From the NCBI GenBank assembly GCA_964342825.1, contig CAYFHO010000015.1, forward strand, positions 1-64,000: DNA of 64,000 bases, in the 5' to 3' direction. This document shows, in pieces, positions 25,945 to 35,109 of this stretch (its first letter is position 1; each line of letters starts with the position of its first letter). The DNA is from AAA164-E04 sp964342825 (GTDB lineage Bacteria; Verrucomicrobiota; Verrucomicrobiia; Limisphaerales; AAA164-E04). A program made the position numbers and the translations under genes. The notes beneath the pieces were generated by a model that was not told the origin of the DNA, did no database searches, and was given only the letters and a program-made list of their open reading frames with translations.

Positions 25945-28398
25945 ATGAATCCAAAAGTAAACTACCCCATTTTAACCCTACTGGCGTTGTTACTCTCCTT
26001 TCCGCTGTTTAAAGCAAGGTCCGCAGAACAAAAAGTGACTTTCAGTCGTGATATCTCACCTGTGCTTTCAAAAAAATGTTTTCAATGCCACGGCCCGGAT
26101 CAGGAGCACCGCAAGGCAGATCTGAGATTGGACAAGCCCGATGCTGAGGATGGTCCGTTTACAAATCATGATGGTTATCAATCCCTGGTTCCCGGAGATT
26201 TGGAAAAGAGCGAACTATGGTATCGGATCACTACAGACGATGAAGACGATATCATGCCTCCTCCCGATTCAAACCTGGAAACCTTGACGAATAAGGAGAA
26301 AGCAGCGTTCAGGCAATGGATACTGGACGGAGCCAAGTATGAAACCTTCTGGGCATTCGAAGAACCGAAAACCAAAAACCTTCCTCCAGTTGAGTCCGAT
26401 GATTGGGGATACAACGCCATTGACCGTTTCATTTTGGAACGTCTCAATCAGGAAGGATTGGTACCGAGCCCCAAAGCCGATAAACGCACTTTGATTCGCC
26501 GGGTGAGTCTGGATCTGACCGGACTGCCGCCCACGCCGCAGGACATCCACAGTTTCCTGGAAGACGATTCTGAAACCGCCTATGCCGATATGGTGGACCG
26601 ACTTCTTGGCAGCCCTCGCTATGGCGAACACATGGCGAAATATTGGCTGGATTTGGTTCGGTTTGCCGACACCAACGGCTTGCACCACGATCATTACCGC
26701 GAGGTCACCCCCTATCGCGATTGGGTAATCCGATCATTTAATGATAATCTGGGCTACGACGATTTTGTCCGTTATCAAGTGGCTGGAGATCTTTATGATT
26801 CACCAACCCAGGACCAACTCATCGCGTCCGGATTCAATCGCCTGCACCTGATCATCGACATAGGAACTGCCTTGCCTGAAGAAAGTTTCACCAGAAATGT
26901 TGTGGATCGAGTCACGGCTTTTGGAACGGCATTCATGGGACTGACACTTCAATGTGCAAGTTGCCATGACCACAAGTACGATCCGGTCACCACCAAAGAT
27001 TTCTACCAGCTTTTTGCCTTTTTCAACAATTTTGACGGAGGTCCCGAAACTGGGGGCAGAAGCGGGTTGGACTTCAAACGAGGTTTGCAAAAGCCTTACA
27101 TAGAAATGCCAAGTCCTCATCAGCAAAGCCAGATCGATGCCTACAATGTAGAAATCGAAAAACTGGAAACGACCCTCAAGGAATTGGCACCTAAAGAGGG
27201 GGAAGAGGATTCAATCAGTGAGGAAACCAAAACTCAACAGGCCTCATTAAAAGAAAAATTAAATGAACTGAAGAAAGCTCGAGATGAGGTGCGCATGGCG
27301 GTTCCCGCCGCACTCATCATGAAAGAAAGAGAAGAAATTCGTCCGGCGCATATACTTAAGCGAGGTGTATACGATCAACCCGGCGAACCGGTTGAACGAA
27401 ATACCCCTGGTTTTCTTCCTCCTTTGGAATCCACTGGCGATGTCAAATCCCGGATGGATCTGGCTAATTGGGTCGTTTCTCCCAACAATCCATTGACTGC
27501 CAGAGTTGCGGTCAATCGTTTCTGGCAACAATGCTTTGGCACAGGACTGGTAAAAACATCGGAGGATTTCGGAGCCCAAGGAGAACGTCCAAGCCATCCG
27601 GAACTGCTCGACTATCTGGCACTGCAGTTCATGGAATCAGGTTGGGATGTGAAGCAACTGATGCGAGCCATCGTTCTTTCAGAAACTTACCAACAGTCAT
27701 CTAAAATCACACCAGCCTTGAGAGCGAAAGATCCTGAAAACAGGCTTCTTGCTCGCGGCTCCAGATTCCGAATGGATTCCGAAATGGTGCGTGATCAAAT
27801 CTTGATGGCCAGTGGACTCTTGAACCATGAAATGCACGGCAAGAGCGTCAAACCGCCTCAACCAGCTAAACTTTGGGAAATAGTTGCCATGCCCTCGTCC
27901 TATCCAAGGACTTACAAAGCGGATGAAGGTAAAAAGGCTTACCGAAGAAGTGTTTACACGTTCTGGAAAAGAGGACTTCCTCCTCCACAAATGACGATTT
28001 TCGATGCTCCAACTCGAGAAGCCTGCATTGCAAGACGGGAACGAACCAATACGCCACTGCAGGCATTGATGCTCATGAACGAACCTCAATTCTTCAAAGC
28101 TGCAACGCATTGTGCGCAGAGTCTGCTTGAACAACAGGTTCCTGATGACCGCGAGCGAATCGATAAAGCTTTTGAAACCATCACCTCGCATCTGCCTGAT
28201 GAAAAGGAGCATCAAGCCTTGTTTCAGGCCTTAGAGACATTCAGGGAACATTATTCACAAAACAAAGATGCTGCCGATGCATTGACAGCGGGATTTCTTG
28301 AAGATGGGTCTTCTGAGGATGATTCGATCGAGTTGGCATCCTGGACCATGCTGGCCCATGCTCTGCTCAACCTTGATATCGTGAAAACCCGGCAATAA
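25945..28398 (+). CDS. PSD1 cytochrome c/DUF1549/DUF1553 protein
   Basis: About 817 residues. A signal peptide (hydrophobic core ending around ARSAEQ) is followed by a Planctomycete-type cytochrome c domain with the haem motif CFQCH (C45, C48, H49). DUF1549 follows (AIDRFILERL, RVSLDLTGLPPT, RYGEHMAKYWLDLVRFADTNG). After a charged coiled-coil segment comes DUF1553 (VVSPNNPLTARVAVNRFWQQCFG, FDAPTREACIARRERTNTPLQALMLMNEPQF). These proteins occur almost always with a DUF1501 partner, which starts 22 bases downstream. Their role is not settled; sulfated or complex polysaccharide use has been suggested. The ATG at 25945 is chosen to give the signal peptide. Confidence 0.93.
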   Translation: MNPKVNYPILTLLALLLSFPLFKARSAEQKVTFSRDISPVLSKKCFQCHGPDQEHRKADLRLDKPDAEDGPFTNHDGYQSLVPGDLEKSELWYRITTDDEDDIMPPPDSNLETLTNKEKAAFRQWILDGAKYETFWAFEEPKTKNLPPVESDDWGYNAIDRFILERLNQEGLVPSPKADKRTLIRRVSLDLTGLPPTPQDIHSFLEDDSETAYADMVDRLLGSPRYGEHMAKYWLDLVRFADTNGLHHDHYREVTPYRDWVIRSFNDNLGYDDFVRYQVAGDLYDSPTQDQLIASGFNRLHLIIDIGTALPEESFTRNVVDRVTAFGTAFMGLTLQCASCHDHKYDPVTTKDFYQLFAFFNNFDGGPETGGRSGLDFKRGLQKPYIEMPSPHQQSQIDAYNVEIEKLETTLKELAPKEGEEDSISEETKTQQASLKEKLNELKKARDEVRMAVPAALIMKEREEIRPAHILKRGVYDQPGEPVERNTPGFLPPLESTGDVKSRMDLANWVVSPNNPLTARVAVNRFWQQCFGTGLVKTSEDFGAQGERPSHPELLDYLALQFMESGWDVKQLMRAIVLSETYQQSSKITPALRAKDPENRLLARGSRFRMDSEMVRDQILMASGLLNHEMHGKSVKPPQPAKLWEIVAMPSSYPRTYKADEGKKAYRRSVYTFWKRGLPPPQMTIFDAPTREACIARRERTNTPLQALMLMNEPQFFKAATHCAQSLLEQQVPDDRERIDKAFETITSHLPDEKEHQALFQALETFREHYSQNKDAADALTAGFLEDGSSEDDSIELASWTMLAHALLNLDIVKTRQ

Positions 28399-28420
28399 TC
28401 ACATAACCCAATCCAAGCTC

Positions 28421-29887
28421 ATGAACTTCAAGAACCCATTAAGCACACTGGACCCCTTGCAACAGTATCAAAATTTACAATCCCGGCGCAGCTTTCTCAG
28501 ATATTCGGCCATGGGATTGGGTGCTGCCGTGTTTGGATCCATGCCCACTCGTGGATCGGGAATCACATCCCCCAGAGGAACGCATTTCACCCCCAAGGCA
28601 AAGCGAGTGATCTTTCTTTTCATGGCAGGTGCCCCCAGTCAACTGGACCTGTTTGATTACAAGCCAGACCTGCACAAACAGTTCAACAAGCCGTTACCCA
28701 AATCGGTCAGCATGGGGCAAAGGGTTACCGCCATGACAAAAGGGAAGGATCAGATCGTAGCACCTTCCATGTTCAAATTTGCTCCGAAGGGTCAAAATGG
28801 GATTCACATGTGCGAGCTGCTTCCACACCTGTCCAAAAGGGTGGACGACCTTTGCATCATCAAATCAACCCACACCGATGCCATCAATCACGATCCGGCA
28901 AAAACCATTTTCTGCACCGGGTCACAAATTCCGGGCAAGGCAAGTTTGGGTTCATGGCTGAGTTATGGGTTGGGTTCGATGAATAAAAACCTCCCTGACT
29001 TCATGGTGCTTAATTCGGCTTTCTGGACTGGTGGTACGGGTAACGTACAGGCGCTTTACAGTCGTCTATGGGGATCAGGATTCCTGCCCTCCAAGCATCA
29101 GGGTGTCTCATTGCAACCGGAAGGTGATCCCGTATTGTTTCTTTCAAATCCAAAAGGCGTCAACCGCGAGAGCCGGAAAAAAATGTTGGATTTGGTCACG
29201 GCCCTGAATCAGGAACACGCCAGCAAACTGGGTGACCCAGAGATACAAACCACTATTGCCCAGCAGGAAATGGCCTTCAGAATGCAGGCTTCTGTACCTG
29301 AACTTACCGACCTCTCGGGTGAACCAAAGCATGTGCTGGACCTTTACGGGCCCGAGGTGGAAAAAAGCGGTTCCTTCGCCCGAAACTGTCTGTTGGCACG
29401 TCGAATGATCGAACGCGATGTTCGCTTTGTGCAACTCTTCCATCGTGGATGGGATCACCACGTCGGACTCCCCAAAAAACTCCGCGGTCAATGCTACGAT
29501 ATCGATCAACCGGCCGCCGCCCTGATTCAGGATTTAAAAAACCGTGGCTTGTTGGACGAAACACTCGTGGTGTTTGGAGGAGAATTTGGGCGCACAACTT
29601 ATGGCCAAGGTAAACTGGCACGCGATAACTATGGACGCGACCACCACCCAAGGTGCTTCACCACATGGATGGCAGGTGGGGGAATCAAGTCAGGAATCAC
29701 CTATGGGCAAACCGATGACTTCAGTTACAACGTCGTGGAAAACCCGGTCCATGTGAATGATTTCAATGCCACCATCCTGAACCAGTTAGGGATCGACCAC
29801 CAAAGACTCACCTTCCCTTTCCTCGGACTCGAACAAAGACTGACGGGTGTGGAGGGTGCCAAAGTGGTCAAGGGCATTGTATCTTGA
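28421..29887 (+). CDS. DUF1501 family exported protein
   Basis: 488 residues. The N-terminus has SRRSFLRYSAMGLGAA, a Tat-type signal with a twin arginine. The body matches the sulfatase-like DUF1501 family: FMAGAPSQLDLFDYKP, PGKASLGSWLSYGLGS, RDVRFVQLFHRGWDHH, VVFGGEFGRTTYGQ and GRDHHPRCFTTWMAGGGIKSG. It forms an operon with the upstream PSD1/DUF1549 gene. The Tat signal fits with the tatA and tatC genes near 41-42.7 kb. The biochemical role of DUF1501 is unproven. Confidence 0.93.
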   Translation: MNFKNPLSTLDPLQQYQNLQSRRSFLRYSAMGLGAAVFGSMPTRGSGITSPRGTHFTPKAKRVIFLFMAGAPSQLDLFDYKPDLHKQFNKPLPKSVSMGQRVTAMTKGKDQIVAPSMFKFAPKGQNGIHMCELLPHLSKRVDDLCIIKSTHTDAINHDPAKTIFCTGSQIPGKASLGSWLSYGLGSMNKNLPDFMVLNSAFWTGGTGNVQALYSRLWGSGFLPSKHQGVSLQPEGDPVLFLSNPKGVNRESRKKMLDLVTALNQEHASKLGDPEIQTTIAQQEMAFRMQASVPELTDLSGEPKHVLDLYGPEVEKSGSFARNCLLARRMIERDVRFVQLFHRGWDHHVGLPKKLRGQCYDIDQPAAALIQDLKNRGLLDETLVVFGGEFGRTTYGQGKLARDNYGRDHHPRCFTTWMAGGGIKSGITYGQTDDFSYNVVENPVHVNDFNATILNQLGIDHQRLTFPFLGLEQRLTGVEGAKVVKGIVS

Positions 29888-29925
29888 TGGCAGAATCAAT
29901 GTCATAGCTCGTATCCAATCTCCCA

Positions 29926-30342
29926 ATGGAGCCAAAAACATCCGTAATGATATTACGGCGGCTACGACATTACCTCGTTCATTTGGAAACACCAAAGCTC
30001 ATTCTTTGGTGCTATTTTTTCTGGTACGCGGTGATCACCTTATTTTATTTCGATCCTGCACCCAATCTGTGGTTCTCCTCCCTTGGGATTTCCTTTTTGG
30101 TGGGGTATGCCTTGAATATCGCCGCAAGACAGAAAGGGCAAAGACAGGACAAGTGGGTCTTCTTCAGACTGTATTTGTTTCCTTTTTGCGTTTCCAGTTA
30201 CGCAGCCATTATCAAAGACAAAGAATTCATTCTCCTTTTTCCCACACAAACCAAACCGCTGCTATTTGCTATAATCACCTGCCTGTCATTTCTGGTATGT
30301 ACTGTTTTGATACGACGCACCAAAAAGCAAACTACGCTTTGA
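29926..30342 (+). CDS. Small polytopic membrane protein, unknown
   Basis: 138 residues, not recognised. A basic N-terminus (RRLRHYLVHL) is followed by hydrophobic stretches at about 26-43, 50-63, 85-100 and 110-130, fitting three or four membrane helices. The C-terminus is basic (RRTKKQ). No conserved catalytic or binding motif is seen. The gene starts 39 bases after the DUF1501 gene on the same strand but has no obvious ribosome site, so translation is plausible but not certain. A longer frame overlapping it in another phase looks like a shadow. Confidence 0.55.
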   Translation: MEPKTSVMILRRLRHYLVHLETPKLILWCYFFWYAVITLFYFDPAPNLWFSSLGISFLVGYALNIAARQKGQRQDKWVFFRLYLFPFCVSSYAAIIKDKEFILLFPTQTKPLLFAIITCLSFLVCTVLIRRTKKQTTL

Positions 30343-30394
30343 TGGCATCATAAGTGCTCACACACGGGGCATTCCAGTGACCACTGATTAAGTT

Positions 30395-31480
30395 TTGAAA
30401 GCTGAAATAAAATTCTTTGTATGGACTTGCTTGTTCCTGTTCGCCACACAACCACCGAAGAGCCAAGCCATGAATGTCCATATTTCAGGGACACCAACTT
30501 GGGAACACCAGAGCGTGGAATTACTTCTGAACTGGCAAGCGGAGGGCGTCTGGTCGTTTGAAATCTGGAAATCGACTTCGATATTGGACACGGAATGGGA
30601 AAGATTGGACGAGATCCAATCTGTTGGAACCCAGAAAAACCATTCTTACACGCTCCATGTTTCGCAAAATCAATCTCCTTCCTATTACAAGGTCATTCCC
30701 AAATCTCATCCACTGAACGGAATTGATGAAATCGATTTGGGAGGAGGCATCTCTATGGGTTTGGCCAGAATACCTGCTGGTTCCTTCATAATGGGGGCAC
30801 CTGAGACATCCGGTCTGGGAACCTCTGTTCAACCACTCACAAGTGTCATGTTGTCAAAACCCTTCTTGATGGGCAAACATGAGATTACCCAGCGGCAATG
30901 GCATAAGATAATGGGATACAATCCAAGTAATGACATCGGAGAAAACCGCCCAGTAGAAACAGTAGTGTGGTGGGCGGCAGACGCCTTTTGTCGTGTATTG
31001 ACCGAGCGTGCGAGGAGAAATGGAAGCATACCGTCAAATTACCGCGTCACACTGCCAACGGAAGCACAATGGGAATACGCCTGCCGAGCTGGTACCCAAA
31101 CCAGTTTCTATTTCGGAGAGGACCCCATGGAAAGTATGTTACAAGACCATGCATGGTATTTGGACAGCGCTCCACCTGGCCCCTGGAACAAAGGTACTCA
31201 ACCAGTCGGAATGCTGATGCCCAATCCTTGGGGGCTTTTCGATATGCACGGCAATGTAGCCGAATTCTGCCTGGACTCACTGGGAACTTATCCAGGTGGC
31301 CATGTCGTGGATCCGATGGGCTCTTTGAACGGTTTTCGACAAACGTTTCGAGGAGGGCAAATTTTCGCACATCACAATTTCTGTCAATCAGCCGTCAGAG
31401 GAGGCTTTGCTCCCGGACAGATCGCAAGTCATGCCGTGGGATTTCGAATTGTTGTTACTGAAAACGATGAACAACAATGA
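30395..31480 (+). CDS. SUMF1/formylglycine-generating-enzyme-like secreted protein
   Basis: 361 residues. The TTG start is favoured because it gives a full signal peptide (FFVWTCLFLFA, cleavage near SQA); the next ATG would remove it. Residues about 27-115 form a small beta domain. Residues about 118-355 form the FGE-sulfatase fold: IPAGSFIMG, GKHEITQRQW, NRPVETVVWWAADAFC, RVTLPTEAQWEYACRAG, NPWGLFDMHGNVAEF and a final GFRIV. In FRGGQIFAHHNFC the first of the two catalytic Cys is Ala (about residue 325) and only Cys330 is kept. It is therefore unlikely to make formylglycine, and a binding or structural role is more likely. Confidence 0.88.
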   Translation: MKAEIKFFVWTCLFLFATQPPKSQAMNVHISGTPTWEHQSVELLLNWQAEGVWSFEIWKSTSILDTEWERLDEIQSVGTQKNHSYTLHVSQNQSPSYYKVIPKSHPLNGIDEIDLGGGISMGLARIPAGSFIMGAPETSGLGTSVQPLTSVMLSKPFLMGKHEITQRQWHKIMGYNPSNDIGENRPVETVVWWAADAFCRVLTERARRNGSIPSNYRVTLPTEAQWEYACRAGTQTSFYFGEDPMESMLQDHAWYLDSAPPGPWNKGTQPVGMLMPNPWGLFDMHGNVAEFCLDSLGTYPGGHVVDPMGSLNGFRQTFRGGQIFAHHNFCQSAVRGGFAPGQIASHAVGFRIVVTENDEQQ

Positions 31481-31719
31481 AAGTCCTTCATCAGACTCAA
31501 GGTTTGGGAGAGAAAAAACATGCAAAGCCAACCAATATAAAGCATGGGCTATCCAAGTTGCTTGAGACACCAGCTTGAGGCGAAGCCAAAGCGATGCGCC
31601 CCAACCCAAGGGCTATAAAACATATGCCCAAAATGACAGCAAAGGATTTAGTCACCGCCCACAATTGGCCGATTAAATCGGACCATCAATAGCCGATTTA
31701 CTTATCCGCTCTTGCAAAA

Positions 31720-32139
31720 TCACCGAGCTTCTCTCACCCGAATGGTGTATTTACGGGCTTTCTCATTCATGGATGAAAATTTCACGCCTGTTTGGATATT
31801 TTCGGTCATGATGAGTGTGTTCCAAGGAGTTTCATCGCCGGTTGGAAATCCATTTTGATCTTTGAAGACGCAACTGATCTGAACCTGAATGCGACGACGA
31901 TCTTTGCTTAAAACGTTGGCGGTCACTTCAAGTCGACCGTCGGCGAGCACTCGCTCCTGAATGCCTGCAACGGTCACCGACCTGGCGACACGCTTGTTCA
32001 TCAGCACGAATTCAGTTTGGTTTTCTAGATCATAACCATCGGGTACCTCTGCGGTGTAAGCCCCGCGGGTTTGGCATCCGATCGTTGAGAGTGACATGAG
32101 AGCAGCCATGAAGGCCATGAGAATTGCAGATAATTTCAT
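31720..32139 (-). CDS. YcfL-type lipoprotein (DUF1425)
   Basis: 139 residues. A lipobox at STIGC (lipidated Cys22) marks it as a lipoprotein. The mature part (residues about 30-139) has LMNKRVARSVTV, LEVTANVLSKDRRRIQVQISCVFKD and a long beta-rich middle, matching DUF1425. It is the last gene of the LpoB-COG3014-YcfL run, 12 bases after the preceding gene. In several bacteria these three gene families stay together and are linked to peptidoglycan synthase activation. Its exact role is unknown. Confidence 0.8.
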   Translation of the reverse strand: MKLSAILMAFMAALMSLSTIGCQTRGAYTAEVPDGYDLENQTEFVLMNKRVARSVTVAGIQERVLADGRLEVTANVLSKDRRRIQVQISCVFKDQNGFPTGDETPWNTLIMTENIQTGVKFSSMNEKARKYTIRVREAR

Positions 32140-32151
32140 AATGATTCTGTT

Positions 32152-33324
32152 TTAAGACTTGGTATCGCTGAAATAAAGGACGGTGTCGTTGGGTAAAGGA
32201 TTCACATAAATGTTCTCGGTGCGTGTCATGCTCGGAATCTCTGCTCCGTTGCTATCCAGATATTGTATCGTCAGCACATGTGGACCTGGGGGCAAACTCA
32301 TGGTCCCAAAGGTCAGGTACTGAGGTAGATTATCCCAATCCCTCGTGTCAGCACCAGGGGTCGCTGCTGCAGAAAATATTTTACTGACCAAACCTGCAGC
32401 CACCAATCCAAGCCCAACCTCCTGGGTGTTTCTTCCATGAGCCAATACCATACCGCTCATCAGGGCGGCATCTCCAGCGGCATCTGTAGTGGATTTGAAC
32501 ACTGCCTGGTTGGCCAGGATGTGGTCCATGACCCGCCCCCCTCGCGTGGAAGCCTGGTAACTGAGGTCATCATACGGTCCAAGGTGAAGAGAGTTTTGCC
32601 CGGTAATAAACTTCATTTCAAAAGCATTGGAAACCCCTTCCCTGAACTTGAGTTGCTCCCCATAACTGCCTGCGGCGTATTTTGTGGGGCCCTTTCCATA
32701 GTCGGCAAAGATGAGCACGTTATCGGACGGACGATACTGAGGAGGAATGGCCAGACGAGCTGAATTGGTGGATCGCATGTAATTCGAGTCTGTGGATGCA
32801 TTCAATTTCAAAGATGCCAAACCATCCAGATAGTCCATCAGCACATAGTCATTTCGAAACTCATTTTTCTCCGTATCGCTGTCCTGGAGCTGCGCACTTC
32901 GAAAACAGGCACGGGCATTGTCAGGTTCTCCTGCCATCCAATACAGAATTCCGCGATAGTAATAAGCCATGACTCTTTCGTAGGGTTCGCCAATAAAAAA
33001 CTTATCAGCTTCGTCTTGAAACAGCCGTCGTGATTTACGCGCATCACTGTCGTCTCCGTAGCGGTTTTCAATAGACAGGAGAACGTCATCCAAAAGATCC
33101 TCTGCAAGCTGATAATCCTTCTGGAACATTGCCGAACGAGAGGTGATCATCTGCCACAAAACCTTATCCTTGGCAGGAGCATTGGTGACCGCATGAAGTC
33201 CGTCCGCAATCGGATCTCCTGTCCAGGGAGGACGATAGGGAGCGGAGGGAGTGGCGCAGCCTCCCAAACTCCCAACTACCAAGGCGAGGGCCAGCCATGC
33301 AGCAGTGGTGGAAAGTTTAGGCAT
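32152..33324 (-). CDS. COG3014-type outer-membrane lipoprotein
   Basis: 390 residues with a lipobox at GSLGGC (lipidated Cys23). The N-terminal half (about 35-190) is helical and TPR-like, with the phrase AYYYRGILYWMAGEPDNARACFRSAQLQD typical of a TPR hairpin. The C-terminal half is beta-rich. The layout fits COG3014, a lipoprotein family found next to lpoB and ycfL. It starts 27 bases after lpoB and is followed by the ycfL-like gene after 12 bases. The likely role is a cell-wall synthesis or envelope assembly cofactor (inference from context). Confidence 0.75.
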   Translation of the reverse strand: MPKLSTTAAWLALALVVGSLGGCATPSAPYRPPWTGDPIADGLHAVTNAPAKDKVLWQMITSRSAMFQKDYQLAEDLLDDVLLSIENRYGDDSDARKSRRLFQDEADKFFIGEPYERVMAYYYRGILYWMAGEPDNARACFRSAQLQDSDTEKNEFRNDYVLMDYLDGLASLKLNASTDSNYMRSTNSARLAIPPQYRPSDNVLIFADYGKGPTKYAAGSYGEQLKFREGVSNAFEMKFITGQNSLHLGPYDDLSYQASTRGGRVMDHILANQAVFKSTTDAAGDAALMSGMVLAHGRNTQEVGLGLVAAGLVSKIFSAAATPGADTRDWDNLPQYLTFGTMSLPPGPHVLTIQYLDSNGAEIPSMTRTENIYVNPLPNDTVLYFSDTKS

Positions 33325-33351
33325 GGGTATCAGCAGGTCGTATCCTGATGA

Positions 33352-33987
33352 TTATCGATAGGAAGCGTCTTCCAATCCCTGCTTTTTAAGCTCCGAAAAA
33401 TCTTCCCAAATGATTTCAGAAGTACGGGCATCAATGAGTTGGAAAGAATACAACACATAATCGCTGGTGCCAGCCGAGGTCCGGGTGGTTTGGCCATCCA
33501 ACTTCCCGGTCAAAAAGAAATCCGCTCCTTTAAATTCTTGTATATTGGGATCAGAGGAGCTGGTGTACTCGCCACTGCGTTTCATATCTCTTTCCTCCCG
33601 TAAGGCGTCCATGCGCTCACGAGCCAGGAACCGCATTTTGCCCTGAGTTCGTGAATTCAAGAGCGAGCGAAGGCGGGTCAGGAATATGTCTTGCTGAATC
33701 GGAAACCTGGTGTTGTTGATCACAGGGTCCAACGCAATGCGGGGCGTCCCGGGGAATTGTGATATTTCCGGCGTGTTCACCAAGCTTCGAGCCATTTTGT
33801 CCGTCACCGAAACCAGGTCCTGCGATTCAATACCCGTTCCGGCAACGAAACCTCGCTCATCTGCCTGCATCTCGGTGACAGGTACGCCTGATGGGTTTCT
33901 TACGCCACTGGCACATCCAGCAGCAAAGGTTACAACCACAAGAAGTGCTGCGGCTTGAAAAGTCATTCGGGCTTTCGATTTATTCAT
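33352..33987 (-). CDS. lpoB: Penicillin-binding protein activator LpoB
   Basis: 211 residues. Lipobox TFAAGC gives lipidated Cys25. After a short linker the domain has IALDPVINNTRFPIQQDIFLTRLRSLLN, RFLARERMDALREERDMKRSGEY, the GADFFLTGKL strand and VLYSFQLIDARTSEIIWED, all typical of LpoB (COG3417). In enterobacteria LpoB sits in the outer membrane and stimulates class A penicillin-binding proteins. It is the first gene of a three-lipoprotein operon. Which penicillin-binding protein it activates cannot be judged from the window. Confidence 0.88.
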   Translation of the reverse strand: MNKSKARMTFQAAALLVVVTFAAGCASGVRNPSGVPVTEMQADERGFVAGTGIESQDLVSVTDKMARSLVNTPEISQFPGTPRIALDPVINNTRFPIQQDIFLTRLRSLLNSRTQGKMRFLARERMDALREERDMKRSGEYTSSSDPNIQEFKGADFFLTGKLDGQTTRTSAGTSDYVLYSFQLIDARTSEIIWEDFSELKKQGLEDASYR

Positions 33988-34505
33988 GATGTCTTTCTAT
34001 CATGTGAATCAGACTTGAGCAAGCTGCTTGCAAATGAAACAAGAGCGTGATTCACACAGTGATACATGTTGAAAAGACTGGACGGCTCAACCATTCCTTC
34101 TATTCAACCTTTGGTAAACAATCAGGAATCCAGAACATCGAAATCTACTCCTGATTTCTGGAAAAATTTATTAGTGGTTCCATTGAAAAATCATCCTGGT
34201 GCCGCTCGTCAATTACCTCACCAAAAAAAATTGAATTCCTTCCGTCACCTTGGATGTTCCCTTGATTCGCCTTAGAGTTTACCAGAGAGCCAACTAAAAA
34301 CAGTTACCCGAACCTGCCCAGTCAGCAATATTAAGGCAATCCTCGAGTGCTTTTACCCATCGAATGTAGTAATGAGAATTCGCGTTTTCGTTTAAAAAGT
34401 CTATTTTCAGGATGTGATGTCGCATAAATAATTATTTTGTCTTGTTTTAGAGTTTTAGATACCTAGTTTTTTGATTATATGAAATCTCATACAGCTTATC
34501 TTCAA
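33988..34505. other. Long AT-rich intergenic region between lpoB and the small helical-protein gene
   Basis: This stretch of more than 500 bases holds no convincing gene. A 69-codon open frame at 34066-34275 has no ribosome site and no recognisable features. The right half is markedly AT-rich. The left end should hold the lpoB promoter on the minus strand. Confidence 0.5.
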
Positions 34506-34534
34506 TTGATTACATTTTTATCGAAATTTTTAAT
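34506..34534 (+). promoter_or_regulatory. Candidate sigma-70 promoter for the helical-protein gene
   Basis: TTGATT at 34506-34511 and TTTAAT at 34529-34534, separated by exactly 17 bases, in an AT-rich setting about 118 bases upstream of the ATG at 34652. The match to TTGACA/TATAAT is 4/6 and 5/6. It is a pattern match only. Confidence 0.4.
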
Positions 34535-34651
34535 TATTTCTTGAGCACGTCATTTTTTTATGTACTTATTCGAGGAGATATCCATTATATTGGATGTGAT
34601 TTCGATCTGAGCACGCCTCCAAATAGATCAATATTCAATGGTGAAACGATT

Positions 34652-35035
34652 ATGGAATTAGAGAGCAAATTAAAGGATCCAGTCAGGCAGTTCCTTGAGT
34701 TACGAGAAAACCTTCAAAATGAACGAGCAGCGCTGATTGAAAGGGTTCAACAAATTGATGAGGTATTGGCGTCCACTGCTTTGGAAAGCAACAACCAACT
34801 TGGCATCAAACGAATCAAACGGCCAAGGCAAAAACGAAACGCCATGTCCCTGAAAAGCGCAGTCATCCAAATTACCCGCAAATGCCCCAAAACTAAGGAA
34901 GAGATTTTAAGAGAACTGGACAAAATGGGATATATCTTCTCATCGGCAACTCCCATCAATTCTCTCAATGCCACTCTTTATTCCAAAGGGCAGTTTGTGA
35001 ATAACAACGGCTATTTTAGTCCGGTGAATTCCTAG
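34652..35035 (+). CDS. Small coiled-coil protein with a winged-helix-like C-terminus
   Basis: 127 residues, not a recognised family. The start is the ATG at 34652, with GGTG upstream; the open frame further upstream is AT-rich leader. Residues about 1-45 form a charged coiled coil (PVRQFLELRENLQNERAAL). Residues about 50-65 are a basic patch (KRIKRPRQKRN). The last 60 residues (SLKSAVIQITRKCPKTKEEILREL through YFSPV) look like a small winged helix, as in HARE-HTH or similar regulatory domains, with a wing-like KGQFVNNNGYFSPV. A DNA-binding or regulatory role is an inference from these shapes. Confidence 0.65.
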   Translation: MELESKLKDPVRQFLELRENLQNERAALIERVQQIDEVLASTALESNNQLGIKRIKRPRQKRNAMSLKSAVIQITRKCPKTKEEILRELDKMGYIFSSATPINSLNATLYSKGQFVNNNGYFSPVNS

Positions 35036-35109
35036 GTTTCTTTCACTTGGTTGGTGCTTGAGATCTTTTTCGCTGGGAAATCGAAGCCACTTGGTTTATT
35101 TCGATCTGG

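Noticed and set aside
29847..30353. 168-codon frame overlapping the small membrane protein gene
   Set aside because: It starts inside the DUF1501 coding end and lacks hydrophobic or family patterns; the overlapping 138-residue frame looks more like a real membrane protein.
31388..31609. 73-codon minus-strand frame after the SUMF1-like gene
   Set aside because: Overlaps the 3' end of that gene and has no recognisable features; the gap 31481-31719 appears to be non-coding.
34066..34275. 69-codon frame in the lpoB upstream gap
   Set aside because: No ribosome site, no homology-like pattern, composition like non-coding AT-rich DNA.
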